From Blautia sp. An249 (GTDB taxonomy: Bacteria; Bacillota; Clostridia; Lachnospirales; Lachnospiraceae), in the NCBI RefSeq assembly GCF_002159835.1, contig NZ_NFJL01000003.1:1-64000 (forward strand): a stretch of DNA of 64,000 nucleotides, in the 5' to 3' direction. Of this stretch, positions 19,633 through 28,269 are shown piece after piece. Within the stretch, counting starts at the first letter, position 1. Every line of letters starts with the position of its first letter. The notes below the pieces were generated by a model, which did no database searches, was not told the origin of the DNA, and was given only the letters and a program-made list of their open reading frames with translations. The position numbers were made by a program, and so were the translations under genes.

Positions 19633-19673
19633 TAAAAAGAAAAGGATTTACAATAACAAGGGAGATGATGTGA

Positions 19674-20942
19674 ATGGAAAAGAAGCGGATATACGTCTGT
19701 ATTGATTTGAAAAGTTTCTATGCATCGGTGGAATGCAGGGAGAGAGGCCTGGATCCCATGAACACGAACCTTGTTGTAGCGGATCCTCAACGGACGGAGA
19801 AAACCATTTGTCTTGCAGTATCTCCGGCGATGAAAGCTCTGGGGATTCCCGGGAGATGCCGGGTGTTTGAAATCCCGGCAGGAATCCAATATATTATGGC
19901 GCCGCCCCGGATGCAGCTGTATATTGATTACTCCGCTGAGATTTATGAAATCTATTTGAAATATATCGCGAAGGAAGACATCCATGTTTACAGCATTGAT
20001 GAAGTTTTTATGGATGTTACGGATTATCTGGAAATGTATCAGATGACCGCAAAGGAGCTGGCGTTGATGATTATGGACGATGTTATAAAGACAACAGGAA
20101 TCACTGCCACGGCGGGAATCGGGACGAATCTGTATCTGGCAAAAATAGCTCTGGATATTACAGCGAAACATGCAGCGGATCATATTGGGATTCTGGATGA
20201 AGAAAGCTACTGCAATACATTGTGGGATTATAAGCCTCTGACAGATTTTTGGAGAATCGGAAAGGGTGTTGCCGGCCGACTAAAGAGATCCGGAATCAGC
20301 ACCATGGGAGAAATTGCCCATGCAGATGAGGATATGCTTTATCAGATGTTTGGGATTGACGCGGAGCTTTTGATTGACCATGCATGGGGAAGAGAACCTG
20401 TGACAATGGCAGACATTAAGTCATACAAGCCAAAAAGCAATTCCGTATCAAGCGGACAGGTGCTGCCCCGGGATTACAGTTATGAGGAAGCCAGACTGGC
20501 AGTAAAGGAGATGGCGGATCTTCTGGCGCTGGAACTGGTGGAAAAAGGACTGGTGACAGATTCCATCACGCTGCATGTGGGATATTCCAACCGACTGGAA
20601 AGAAAGCCGGCCCACGGAACGATTACCATGACAGTGACTACCAGCTCCGCCCGTCAGATTATGGCATATACAGAGAAACTCTTTGAGAGGATTGTAAATC
20701 CTCATGTATCTGTCCGGCGTATGAATGTTACATTTAATCATGTTGTGGACGAAGCGTATAAACAGTATGATTTGTTTACCGATCCGGCAGAGATGGAACG
20801 GGAACATCGGCTGCAGACCGCAATGCTGGACATTAAGGGAAAGTTTGGAAAGAATGCGATCTTAAAAGGAATGAACCTGCAGGAGAGTGCGACTGCAATG
20901 GAACGAAATGGTCAGATAGGAGGGCATAAAAGTGGCGTTTAG
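19674..20942 (+). CDS. Y-family DNA polymerase (UmuC/UvrX-like)
   Basis: A 422-aa translesion polymerase. The metal-binding aspartates are D11 (YVCIDLKSFYASVE) and the D109-E110 pair in VYSIDEVFMDVT. The helix-hairpin-helix segment (WRIGKGVAGRLKRSGI) and the C-terminal little-finger region follow. It differs from DinB in its PAMKALGIPGRCRVFEIP segment and resembles the Gram-positive UvrX/YqjW group, which is usually paired with a YolD protein, as here. It is transcribed from an SOS promoter and should be induced by DNA damage. Confidence 0.92.
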   Translation: MEKKRIYVCIDLKSFYASVECRERGLDPMNTNLVVADPQRTEKTICLAVSPAMKALGIPGRCRVFEIPAGIQYIMAPPRMQLYIDYSAEIYEIYLKYIAKEDIHVYSIDEVFMDVTDYLEMYQMTAKELALMIMDDVIKTTGITATAGIGTNLYLAKIALDITAKHAADHIGILDEESYCNTLWDYKPLTDFWRIGKGVAGRLKRSGISTMGEIAHADEDMLYQMFGIDAELLIDHAWGREPVTMADIKSYKPKSNSVSSGQVLPRDYSYEEARLAVKEMADLLALELVEKGLVTDSITLHVGYSNRLERKPAHGTITMTVTTSSARQIMAYTEKLFERIVNPHVSVRRMNVTFNHVVDEAYKQYDLFTDPAEMEREHRLQTAMLDIKGKFGKNAILKGMNLQESATAMERNGQIGGHKSGV

Positions 20943-21267
20943 AGGGAAAATGAGCCGTGAGGAACGTGCAAAGCAGTTTATGCCTTTTGCTGCATTAAAA
21001 GGGTATCCGGAGGCGCTGCGCAGGAAAGAGAAGATTATAGTGCCAAAGAGGGAGCTGTCTGAAGAATACGGGGAAGTGCTGGATCGGAAGCTCCACGGGA
21101 TTCAGCGAAAGGATATGGTTTCCGTGATCTACTTTTGCCGGGGAGAATACTTAAAAGTTACGGGGATGGTATCCCGCATGGATCCCACTGCGGGGATATT
21201 GAAAGTAGTAAATACAAAAATTCCGTTTGGAGATATTTATGATATTGAAAGAAAAGACAGAGTATGA
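20932..21267 (+). CDS. YolD-like protein
   Basis: A 111-aa protein of the YolD family, known as the small partner of UvrX/YqjW polymerases. The family hallmark RAKQFMPFAALKGYPEALR is at residues 10-28. It starts with GTG at 20932, overlaps the polymerase gene by 11 bases, and is probably translationally coupled. The next gene has its own promoter inside the region of this gene's 3' end. Confidence 0.85.
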   Translation: MAFRGKMSREERAKQFMPFAALKGYPEALRRKEKIIVPKRELSEEYGEVLDRKLHGIQRKDMVSVIYFCRGEYLKVTGMVSRMDPTAGILKVVNTKIPFGDIYDIERKDRV

Positions 21268-21290
21268 TACAGCCGGAATCGACAGGCACC

Positions 21291-21340
21291 TTGACAGGCC
21301 ATACAGTGAACGGTATAATTCATACATACCAGACGTATGT
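21291..21340 (+). promoter_or_regulatory. tetR promoter and autoregulatory operator
   Basis: A perfect promoter: TTGACA 21291-21296, 17 bases, TATAAT 21314-21319. The palindrome ACATACCAGACGTATGT (21324-21340, arms ACATAC/GTATGT) covers the expected transcription start. Related sequences recur at the downstream MFS promoter. Confidence 0.85.
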
Positions 21341-21359
21341 TGAAGAAGGAGGGGATCCT

Positions 21360-22007
21360 GTGGCACGAAACAAATACCCCGAGGTAACCGTGGAAAAAAT
21401 TCTGGATGTGGCGCAGCGGCTGTTTTTAGAAAAAGGATATGATAACACCACCATTCAGGACATTGTGGATCATTTGGATGGATTATCCAAGGGAGCGGTC
21501 TATCATCATTTTAAGTCTAAAGAGGAAATTATGGATGCGGTGGGCGACCGGATGTTTTCAGCAAATAATCCTTTTGAGAAAGTCCGGAAGCGTTCGGACT
21601 TAAACGGCCTGCAGAAACTGCGGGAGGCCATTCATCTGAATCAGGCGGATGAGAACCAGACCAATATGACAATACAATCCATTCCCCTGACGAGAAATCC
21701 CCGGCTTTTGGTGGAAATGATCGAATCTAACCGGCGTATTCTGACTCCATATTTTCAGGAGCTGCTGGAAGAGGGAAACAGGGACGGTTCCCTGCATACA
21801 GAGTATGTCAGGGAAATTGCGGAACTCATACCGCTCCTTACCAGCCTGTGGCTGCTGCCATCGGTGTTTCCTTCTGATAAAGAAGGAATGAAGAAGAAGT
21901 TTTATTTCCTTGGCGATATGCTGGAGAAAATGGGAGTTCCTCTTATGGATGATTCTATCTACGTTTTGGTGGAAGAATTTATTGAAAAAATGTCAGAGAA
22001 AAAATAA
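21360..22007 (+). CDS. TetR/AcrR-family repressor
   Basis: A 215-aa regulator with an N-terminal TetR HTH (VEKILDVAQRLFLEKGYDNTTIQDIVDHL..GLSKGAVYHHFKSKEE) and a ligand-binding C-terminal domain. I chose the GTG at 21360 because GGAGGGG lies 8-13 bases upstream. An upstream ATG at 21264 would place the promoter and operator inside the coding sequence. It should repress itself and the MFS transporter gene that follows, since both promoters share CATACC-containing operator sequences. Confidence 0.9.
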   Translation: MARNKYPEVTVEKILDVAQRLFLEKGYDNTTIQDIVDHLDGLSKGAVYHHFKSKEEIMDAVGDRMFSANNPFEKVRKRSDLNGLQKLREAIHLNQADENQTNMTIQSIPLTRNPRLLVEMIESNRRILTPYFQELLEEGNRDGSLHTEYVREIAELIPLLTSLWLLPSVFPSDKEGMKKKFYFLGDMLEKMGVPLMDDSIYVLVEEFIEKMSEKK

Positions 22008-22059
22008 AGCTGCCAAAACACCTGTATACGAAAGAAACAGAATAACAAAGTAAACGAAA

Positions 22060-22096
22060 AGAATGTCAGAGTCCTTATGTCCGGCATTCTTTTTTG
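22060..22096 (+). terminator. Terminator after tetR
   Basis: AGAATGTC (22060-22067) pairs with GGCATTCT (22083-22090) and is followed by a run of T. Repeat family A copy 2 begins exactly at the end of this T run. Confidence 0.7.
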
Positions 22097-22220
22097 TTTA
22101 ATAGGAAGCTGCGTTCCCTATTAAACAAAACGCTCCGCGTGGATCGCACTGCGTCGGAGTGGAAGAAGGCGCTTTGCGCCCCGCCGCAGGCGGAGAATCC
22201 TGCGAGCAGGATTCTTTTTT
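22097..22220. repeat. Dispersed hairpin-rich repeat, family A copy 2
   Basis: Second copy of the element at 522-646, differing by eye at one base plus one C of a C run. It again follows a terminator T run and ends with its own GAATCCTGC/GCAGGATTC hairpin and six T. The flanks TTTTTTGTTTAATAGG and TTTTTTATGTAATGGG are similar to each other. Confidence 0.8.
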
Positions 22221-22248
22221 ATGTAATGGGAAATTCTTCCGGATTTAA

Positions 22249-22370
22249 ATACCAAACGAATGTATCTTGACAGATAAGGTGACGTAGAATATAATACATA
22301 CCAAACGAATGTAAAAGAAAACTCATTTGGGATGAGTAATTTTTTTATTTATTTACATACCGTCGTATGG
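22249..22370 (+). promoter_or_regulatory. MFS gene promoter with TetR operators
   Basis: Perfect promoter TTGACA 22267-22272, 17 bases, TATAAT 22290-22295. It is flanked by two nearly identical sites, ATACCAAACGAATGTAT (22249-22265) and ACATACCAAACGAATGTA (22296-22313). A third, less exact site ACATACCGTCGTATGG is at 22355-22370. They match the operator in front of tetR. Confidence 0.8.
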
Positions 22371-22387
22371 TATTGAAAGGAGGAGAA

Positions 22388-23653
22388 ATGAAAACAGACA
22401 AAGAAATGAATCGGAAACTTTTTACAAGGAATTTTACTTTTTTAATTTTAGGGCAGGTCAGTTCCCTGATTGGCAATTACACGTTAAAATTTGCCCTGTC
22501 CATGTACGTACTGGAGCAGACCGGATCTGCGTCGGTTTTTGCGGGATTGCTGGCGTTGTCTATGCTTCCTGTAATCTTTTTATCCCCTTTTGGAGGAATT
22601 CTTGCAGATCGGGCAAACCGTCGTAATATCATGGTTGCATTGGATGCTCTTTCTGGAATGTCGGTACTGATTGCCGGTTTTGTTATTACAATGGGGAAGG
22701 ATATTTTTGTCATTGGCGCACTGCTGATTTTTCTGTCGGTATTGGGCGCTTTTGAATCGCCCACTGTGCAGGCCTGTGTACCGCAGATGCTGTCCGGGGA
22801 TAATATCATTAAAGGAAATGCTGTTATCAGTCAGGTGGCCTCAATAACATCTCTGATTACTCCGTTTCTGGGAAGCTTTTTTTATACCGCATTCGGAATC
22901 CGGACTGTATTTTGTGCAGCAGTCGTATGCTTCTTTCTGACTGCTTTACTGGAATGCTTTATTCAACTGGATTACAAAAAGCCGGGACAAAGAACAGGGA
23001 TTGGTGCAGTTATCAGGGAAGATTTCTCTGTCAGTATGCATTTTTTACGTCGGGAACAGCCGGGGATTATGAAACTTCTTCTTTTGGCGGCGGCGGTAAG
23101 CCTGTTTGTGGCGGGTATTGCTGTGGTAGGTCTTCCCTATTTAGTCCGCACTGTGCTGGGGCTCTCCGCTGCTCATTATGGAATTGCAGAAAGTGCTATG
23201 GGTGTTGCCTCCATTTTAGGAAGTCTGTGTGTTGTGATACTGGCGAAAAAGCTCCAGGCGCACCATCTTGCCATTGTTTTAATATCCTTTGGGATATGCC
23301 TCATTCCGTGTGGAATCGCGTTTCTGTTGCCGGCAATTGATTTTACCCGTTACCTGATTTTGCTGGTAATGTTCAGCGTCTGCCAGCTTGGCTGCAGCCT
23401 GTTTTCTACCTATGCTATTTCTATCATACAGGAACGGACGCCGGAGCATTTGATGGGGAAGGTAATGTCCTGTGTATTTACCCTCTCTATGTGTGCACAG
23501 CCGGTGGGACAGATTATTTACGGAGCTTTGTTCGATCAGTTTACGGACAGCGCCTATTGGGTACTGATTCCAAGCGGAGTGATTGTATGCCTGATAGGAT
23601 TATTTTCAACGCACTTTTTCAGACAGTTTGAACAGGAAGAACCTGTACTCTGA
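22388..23653 (+). CDS. MFS transporter, drug-efflux type
   Basis: A 421-aa protein with about 12 hydrophobic helices and the MFS loop motif PFGGILADRANRRN after helix 2, typical of macrolide/antibiotic efflux (MefA/MDR-like) members. I start it at 22388 because AAAGGAGGAG lies just upstream; an in-frame ATG at 22367 overlaps the third operator. It is under a strong promoter flanked by TetR-type operators, so it is probably induced by a ligand of the neighbouring repressor. The substrate is unknown. Confidence 0.88.
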   Translation: MKTDKEMNRKLFTRNFTFLILGQVSSLIGNYTLKFALSMYVLEQTGSASVFAGLLALSMLPVIFLSPFGGILADRANRRNIMVALDALSGMSVLIAGFVITMGKDIFVIGALLIFLSVLGAFESPTVQACVPQMLSGDNIIKGNAVISQVASITSLITPFLGSFFYTAFGIRTVFCAAVVCFFLTALLECFIQLDYKKPGQRTGIGAVIREDFSVSMHFLRREQPGIMKLLLLAAAVSLFVAGIAVVGLPYLVRTVLGLSAAHYGIAESAMGVASILGSLCVVILAKKLQAHHLAIVLISFGICLIPCGIAFLLPAIDFTRYLILLVMFSVCQLGCSLFSTYAISIIQERTPEHLMGKVMSCVFTLSMCAQPVGQIIYGALFDQFTDSAYWVLIPSGVIVCLIGLFSTHFFRQFEQEEPVL

Positions 23654-23764
23654 GGGAGACTCGTATGTTTTAGTATTTTAAAAAGCAGAAAAGAAATGAC
23701 GATATTAAAATATCATGCTACAATGTACACAAAGACAAATTGGAAGTTGTAAAGGAGACCGACT

Positions 23765-23929
23765 ATGAAAGATAAAAGCATTTTAATCAGTGTGGGAATT
23801 ATTATTTATATTGTTATGTCTGGAATTGATAGATTTGTTTATCATATACCTAATATTATTTATATTCCAATAGCAATTCTCGGTATTGCTTTAATTTTAA
23901 TTGGCTTCTTTAAGGATAAATCTAAATAA
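23765..23929 (+). CDS. Small two-helix membrane protein
   Basis: A 54-aa protein that I found outside the longer frames: MKDKSILISVGIIIYIV, then a polar/aromatic turn, then IPIAILGIALILIGFF and a KDKSK tail. Two membrane helices are predicted by eye. AAAGGAG lies upstream, and ATGACG-N17-TACAAT at 23697-23725 is a possible promoter. The family is not recognised. The bases just before its ribosome binding site resemble those before the DUF3784 gene at 31260, and a recurrent element follows its stop. Confidence 0.6.
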   Translation: MKDKSILISVGIIIYIVMSGIDRFVYHIPNIIYIPIAILGIALILIGFFKDKSK

Positions 23930-23930
23930 C

Positions 23931-23967
23931 AAAATCCCAGGTTGTAGAACTGAGAAAATTAGAAGTT
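23931..23967 (+). repeat. Recurrent post-stop element, copy J1
   Basis: AAAATCCCAGGTTGTAGAAC then TGAGAAAATTAGAAGTT. It lies two bases after a stop codon and can form a small stem between TCCCAG and CTGAGA. Related copies follow other genes of this region at 24603, 26481, 27049 and 32437. Confidence 0.55.
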
Positions 23968-23985
23968 ATGAAGGAGTATATTAAA

Positions 23986-24585
23986 ATGAAAAAAACGATT
24001 TTATTTGTGATTTTACAGCAATATGCGGATTGGGAAGCTGCATATTTATCGTCTGCAATAACTATGTTAGGACAAGGGCAGTACGATATAAAAACAGTAT
24101 CATTATCGAAAGATTATGTCCAGTCTATAGGTGGTTTTCGGGTATTGCCCGATTATGATATTAAATCTGTTCCAAAGGATTATGAAGCACTGGTTTTAAT
24201 TGGCGGAATGACATGGAGAACAGAAAATACACAGCAAATAGAAGTACTTGTAGAAGAGTGTTATCAAAAAGGCAAAGTATTAGGCGGGATTTGTGATGCA
24301 TCTGCGTTTTTAGGTAAAGCCGGTGTTTTGAATGATGTGATACATACAGGTAATGATGTAAATGACTTAAAACAATGGGCTGGCTCTTCCTATGCAGGGG
24401 AAACAAAGTATATTGCGAAACAGGCGGTTAGAGACAGAAATATAATAACCGCGAACGGTACGGCACCGATGGAATTTGCAAAAGAGATTTTGTCTGCTTT
24501 AAATGTAGCAAGTGAAGATAAAATATCAGACTGGTATAATTTCCATAAATTAGGTTTTTATACCGCGCCTATGCCTAAAATGTAA
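23986..24585 (+). CDS. DJ-1/PfpI family protein
   Basis: A 199-aa class I glutamine amidotransferase-like protein. The nucleophile elbow is VLGGICDASAFLG with Cys103, preceded by ALVLIGGMTW, which supplies the typical DJ-1 fold. Members act as proteases, chaperones or deglycases; which applies here is unknown. I start at 23986 because GAAGGAG (23971-23977) lies 8 bases upstream. An ATG at 23968 overlaps that ribosome binding site. It sits among unrelated single genes. Confidence 0.85.
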   Translation: MKKTILFVILQQYADWEAAYLSSAITMLGQGQYDIKTVSLSKDYVQSIGGFRVLPDYDIKSVPKDYEALVLIGGMTWRTENTQQIEVLVEECYQKGKVLGGICDASAFLGKAGVLNDVIHTGNDVNDLKQWAGSSYAGETKYIAKQAVRDRNIITANGTAPMEFAKEILSALNVASEDKISDWYNFHKLGFYTAPMPKM

Positions 24586-24602
24586 AGACAAGGCGTTTGA
24601 GG

Positions 24603-24638
24603 AACTCCCAGCTTGTAGAATTGAGAAAATCAGAGGCT
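24603..24638 (+). repeat. Recurrent post-stop element, copy J2
   Basis: AACTCCCAGCTTGTAGAATT then GAGAAAATCAGAGGCT, 17 bases after the DJ-1 gene stop. It differs from J1 at paired positions in a way that keeps most of the stem. Confidence 0.5.
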
Positions 24639-24696
24639 GCCGAAAGGACAAGCAGGACTATACCTAACTATCACAGGACAGGGAAGGATTAAGAGT

Positions 24697-25252
24697 ATGA
24701 TTACGGATTCATTTGACGATAAAACTGAACCTATATTTACGCTGCAGGATTTTTATGGAGAGAGAAAAAAGATCCTCGATACCTGTATTATCATTTTTTC
24801 CAAAGAGATTTACGAGACAATACTCACCACTTATATTTGTACAAAAATTGCGGAAATCAATGCACCGAACGGGGCTGTTCCCATCTATAAATTCAGCTAT
24901 AGTGGAAAGGAAATGGCCTTCTATTTATCCGCGATCGGTGCAACGGGAACATCCGAATATTGTATTGAGGCAAATTGGCTGACCGGTGCTGAGAAGTTTA
25001 TCATGTTTGGCTCGGCGGGAAGTCTTGATAAAGAAAAAACTCAAGGGAGATTTGTTATTAGGCTGTATTGCGGTAGATATGGAGCTGGCAGGTGTGCAGT
25101 CTGTTTGTGACTTCTACGGCTTTGATCTATATGATTTTCTTGTGACGGGGGATGTGCTGTCGGAAGATAAATATGAGATGGAAGGATTCAACGATGCCAA
25201 CCATAACATGGATAAATTCTATATTGCTTTGGAGATTGCGAAACGAATTTAA
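24697..25252 (+). pseudogene. Internally deleted nucleoside phosphorylase
   Basis: The first part (from ATG 24697) reads like a uridine/purine-nucleoside phosphorylase: FSYSGKEMAFYLSAIGATGTSEYCIEANWLTGAEKFIMFGSAGSLD. After DKEKTQG the frame breaks. In another frame the family C-terminus continues: CIAVDMELAGVQSVCDFYGF...LVTGDVLSEDKYE...DANHNMDKFYIALEIAKRI. The middle of the protein, which holds much of the active site, is missing. This is an out-of-frame deletion and not a sequencing slip. Without it the enzyme would cleave nucleosides with phosphate. Confidence 0.8.
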
Positions 25253-25276
25253 AAGAACGCGCTAGGGGGAATAAGT

Positions 25277-25690
25277 ATGCTGGATAAAATACCTGATGCG
25301 GAGGAAATGACTGCTTTGGTAGGGCGATCATTGTATGATATATGGAATAAACTGTGTACCTTAATTGATGAAAAGTATGACATGGAATGCTTGTGGAACA
25401 AAGGCGGTAAAGCGTGGACTTATGAGTATAAATACCGTCGCGGCGGGAAAACACTTTGTGCGTTGTACGCAAGAGAAAACTGTGTAGGATTTATGATTAT
25501 CTTAGGGAAAGATGAACGGTTAAAATTCGATGCAGATAGAAATAGTTATTCAGAAGAAGTTCAAAAAATTTATGATGAAACTAAAACCTACCATGATGGA
25601 AAATGGCTGATGTTTGAGCCAACGGATACAGCTTTGTTTGAGGATTTTGTCAGGCTGTTGGGAATAAAAAGAAAGCCCAACAGGAAGTAA
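25277..25690 (+). CDS. DUF3788 family protein
   Basis: A 137-aa cytoplasmic protein. The segment LWNKGGKAWTYEYKYRRGGKTLCALYARENCVGFMIILG matches the DUF3788 (YdhG-neighbour) type found in gut Firmicutes and Bacteroidetes. No catalytic motif is evident. AGGGGGAAT precedes the ATG. It follows the decayed phosphorylase by 24 bases and precedes a hydrolase by 30. Confidence 0.7.
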   Translation: MLDKIPDAEEMTALVGRSLYDIWNKLCTLIDEKYDMECLWNKGGKAWTYEYKYRRGGKTLCALYARENCVGFMIILGKDERLKFDADRNSYSEEVQKIYDETKTYHDGKWLMFEPTDTALFEDFVRLLGIKRKPNRK

Positions 25691-25720
25691 ACCGATAAAA
25701 GCGTAAGAAGGGGTGAGATA

Positions 25721-26476
25721 ATGGCATATTTTAAATACCGGGAAAAATCTATTTACTATGAAGAATACGGGCAGGGCGAGCCGGTGATTTTCCTGCATGG
25801 CAATACTGCTTCTTCTAAAATGTCCCAGCTCCTCATGCCGCTGTATGTGGAAAATTTCAGATGTATTCTGATTGATTTTTTAGGCAACGGGCAGTCAGAC
25901 CGGGTAAAGAAATTTTCGCCTGATATGTGGTATGATGAAGCCTTGCAGACGATTGCCCTCGCTGAACACTTGAGATGCGGGAAGGTCAGCCTTATCGGAA
26001 CAAGCGGCGGTGCATGGGTGGCTGTTAATGCGGCACTGGAACGTCCCGACTTATTTCGGGCAGTCGTAGCAGACAGTTTTGACGGACGCACTCTTGATCA
26101 AAATTTTTCCGTTAACCTTTTAGCTGAAAGGAAAGCGGCAAAAGAAAATACACAGTCAAGGCAATTTTACGAATGGTGTCAGGGAGCAGACTGGGAAAAG
26201 GTAGTTGAGCTTGATACGGAAGCATTATTGAAGTGCGCGTGGGAAAAGCGTCCGCTGTTCCATAAGCCATTGGAGGAATTAAGAACGCCTGTTTTATTCA
26301 TGGGAAGTTTAGAAGACGAAAGCTGCCGAAACGACATTGAAAAAGAGTATAGAGAAATGGCATCTATGGTTTCAAAGGCTTCCGTATATCTGTTCCCGGA
26401 CGGAGGCCACCCGGCTCTCTTTTCCAACGCGGAAAAGGCCGCAGATATAATTTGTGATTTTATATTTCAGCAATAA
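25721..26476 (+). CDS. Alpha/beta hydrolase
   Basis: A 251-aa alpha/beta-fold hydrolase. The oxyanion segment is VIFLHGNTASS, the nucleophile elbow LIGTSGGAW carries Ser95, and a C-terminal GGHPALF gives the catalytic His. The acid is probably in the FMGSLEDESC region. Substrate is not predictable; esterases and lipase-like proteins share this pattern. AAGGGGTGA lies upstream. A variant of the recurrent post-stop sequence follows its TAA. Confidence 0.88.
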   Translation: MAYFKYREKSIYYEEYGQGEPVIFLHGNTASSKMSQLLMPLYVENFRCILIDFLGNGQSDRVKKFSPDMWYDEALQTIALAEHLRCGKVSLIGTSGGAWVAVNAALERPDLFRAVVADSFDGRTLDQNFSVNLLAERKAAKENTQSRQFYEWCQGADWEKVVELDTEALLKCAWEKRPLFHKPLEELRTPVLFMGSLEDESCRNDIEKEYREMASMVSKASVYLFPDGGHPALFSNAEKAADIICDFIFQQ

Positions 26477-26480
26477 CAGC

Positions 26481-26513
26481 AATCCCGGTTTCTCAAAATT
26501 GGAACTTTCGGGA
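26481..26513 (+). repeat. Recurrent post-stop element, divergent copy J3
   Basis: AATCCCGGTTTCTCAAAATT then GGAACTTTCGGGA, four bases after the hydrolase stop. TCCCG and CGGGA pair. It shares the AATCCC-G-TT start with J1 but the rest is rearranged. Confidence 0.35.
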
Positions 26514-26572
26514 GATGTGGAGACAGGAATGTAGTTTGGGTCGGAGAATTTAGATCATAAAGAGGTGAGCAG

Positions 26573-27046
26573 ATGGAATATGTAATACGAGAAATGAGAA
26601 ATGAAGAATATTGTTTGTTAGACAATTTTTTATACGAAGCGATTTATATTCCAGACGGTATTGAAGCTCCACCCAAATCCATAATAGGTTGTCCTGAATT
26701 ACAAGAATATATCATTGACTTTGGAAAACGAAAACATGATAAAGCCTTAGTTGCAGAAATTCAAGAGAATGTGGTAGGAGCTATTTGGGCTAGAATAATG
26801 AATGACTATGGACATATTGATAATGATACTCCATCCCTTGCTATGTCTATCTATAAAAAATACAGAGGATTAGGAATCGGAACTTCATTATTGAAACAAC
26901 TATTGTCAGTAGAAAGATTAGCTGGTTATCCAAAAATTTCTTTATCTGTTCAGAAAAGTAATTACGCTGTAAAAATGTATAAGAAAGCTGGATTTACTGT
27001 TGTTAATGAAAATAATGAAGAATATATTATGGCTATAAATTTGTAA
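26573..27046 (+). CDS. GNAT family N-acetyltransferase
   Basis: A 157-aa acetyltransferase with the acetyl-CoA loop LAMSIYKKYRGLGIGTSLLKQLL (pattern R-G-x-G-x-G) and a C-terminal VQKSNYAVKMYKKAGFTVV strand. The N-terminal region (YCLLDNFLYEAIYIPDG) is typical of small-molecule GNAT proteins of Firmicutes. Codons are more AT-rich than in the neighbouring core genes, as in the ABC genes that follow. AGAGGTGAG lies before the ATG. Confidence 0.88.
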   Translation: MEYVIREMRNEEYCLLDNFLYEAIYIPDGIEAPPKSIIGCPELQEYIIDFGKRKHDKALVAEIQENVVGAIWARIMNDYGHIDNDTPSLAMSIYKKYRGLGIGTSLLKQLLSVERLAGYPKISLSVQKSNYAVKMYKKAGFTVVNENNEEYIMAINL

Positions 27047-27048
27047 CA

Positions 27049-27082
27049 TTAAATCCGAGTTTTATAGAAGACCGGGATTTAA
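27049..27082 (+). repeat. Recurrent post-stop element, divergent copy J4
   Basis: TTAAATCCGAGTTTTATAGA then AGACCGGGATTTAA, two bases after the GNAT stop. TTAAATCC pairs with GGATTTAA in an 8-bp stem. It could also be read as a plain terminator-like hairpin, but it lacks a T run. Confidence 0.4.
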
Positions 27083-27121
27083 AGCGAAAATTAACAATAG
27101 TAAAGAGAGGAGTATAACGTA

Positions 27122-27354
27122 ATGAGAAAAAGGTGCCTTATGAACGAGAGAGAAGAAATAATCCGATTATGGTTTGATGAATGGAATACGCGCGGAAGGG
27201 TTCTTCTTTGGGAGATTAAACAGTTTTTTTTCAAGGTGATCAAACCATTGTGGAGTGGTATTTTAAAAACAAAATGGATAATGGAAATATCGAAGAATTT
27301 GACGGTCTCTCTTTGATTGTCTGGACAGAGGATAATAAAATAGGAGGCAATTGA
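27122..27354 (+). pseudogene. Decayed NTF2/SnoaL-like gene
   Basis: The start MNEREEIIRLWFDEWNTRGRVLLWEIKQFF, preceded by GAGAGGAG, looks like a nuclear-transport-factor-2-like protein with its first third shortened. The WFDEW segment probably joins two once separate parts. After the run of eight T near 27224 the reading frame changes. The rest of the family continues in another frame as GDQTIVEWYFKN...IEEFDGLSLIVWTEDNKI and ends at TGA 27352-27354. One deletion and one frameshift are therefore needed. The ABC gene starts on the next base. Confidence 0.7.
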
Positions 27355-28269
27355 ATGAGCAATATTATTCAAATCAATAATCTTAACAAGAGTTTTGGAA
27401 GTGTAAATGCTGTTCAGAATTTGAGTTTTCGTGTGAAAGAAGGGGAGTTGTTTGCCTTTCTTGGTATCAATGGGGCAGGAAAATCAACTACAATCAATAT
27501 TATGTGCGGACAACTGTCAAAAGACAGTGGAAGCGTTTTTATTGATAAACACGATTTAGATAAGGATATGGACCATATTAAGCGTGAACTGGGTGTGGTT
27601 TTTCAATCATCTGTCTTGGATTCAGCCATTTCTGTTTATGATAATTTGGAAAGCCGTGCCGCTTTATATGGCATTACTGGAAAGGAATTTAAGAAACGGC
27701 TTACGGAACTTGCCCAAATATTAGATTTTGAAAACTTGTTGAAACGCACCGTTGGTAAATTATCAGGAGGACAACGCCGGAGAATTGATATTGCAAGGGC
27801 TTTGTTTCATAAACCTAAAATCCTTATTCTTGATGAGCCGACAACAGGGCTTGATCCGCAGACACGCCGACTGATTTGGAATGTTATATCAAATTTTCGC
27901 AAAGATGAAAATATGACTGTATTTTTAACTACGCATTATATGGAAGAAGCTGCACAAGCGGATTATGTTGTAATTATTGATGATGGGAAAATATCCGCAG
28001 AGGGTACTCCGCTTGAATTAAAAAATATCTATACTGGAGATTACATCACCATTTACGGTGTAGATGAAAAGGCTATTAAAGCACTTAATGTAGAATATGA
28101 GCAGATCCGAAACGGTTATCGGCTTTCTGTCCCGAATACAAAGGCTGCAACTGAATTGATTATTCGTAATCCGCAGTTGTTTAATGATTACGAAATAACA
28201 AAAGGAAAAATGGACGATGTTTTTCTTGCTGTTACAGGCAAAACATTGGTGGGAGGTGCAGAAAAATGA
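27355..28269 (+). CDS. ABC-2 exporter ATP-binding protein
   Basis: A 304-aa drug-resistance type (DrrA-like) ATPase. Walker A GINGAGKST (residues 38-46), Q-loop GVVFQSSVLD, signature LSGGQRRRID, Walker B ILILDEPTTGLDPQT, and switch His in LTTHYMEEA. The C-terminal extension of about 80 aa is usual for the DrrA group. It overlaps its permease gene by 4 bases. No regulator is attached; transcription may come through the decayed gene in front, whose ribosome binding site and stop abut it. Confidence 0.93.
   Translation: MSNIIQINNLNKSFGSVNAVQNLSFRVKEGELFAFLGINGAGKSTTINIMCGQLSKDSGSVFIDKHDLDKDMDHIKRELGVVFQSSVLDSAISVYDNLESRAALYGITGKEFKKRLTELAQILDFENLLKRTVGKLSGGQRRRIDIARALFHKPKILILDEPTTGLDPQTRRLIWNVISNFRKDENMTVFLTTHYMEEAAQADYVVIIDDGKISAEGTPLELKNIYTGDYITIYGVDEKAIKALNVEYEQIRNGYRLSVPNTKAATELIIRNPQLFNDYEITKGKMDDVFLAVTGKTLVGGAEK

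Noticed and set aside
22367-22387. Upstream ATG as start of the MFS gene
   Set aside because: It overlaps an operator-like site and has no ribosome binding site, whereas ATG 22388 has AAAGGAGGAG in the right place.
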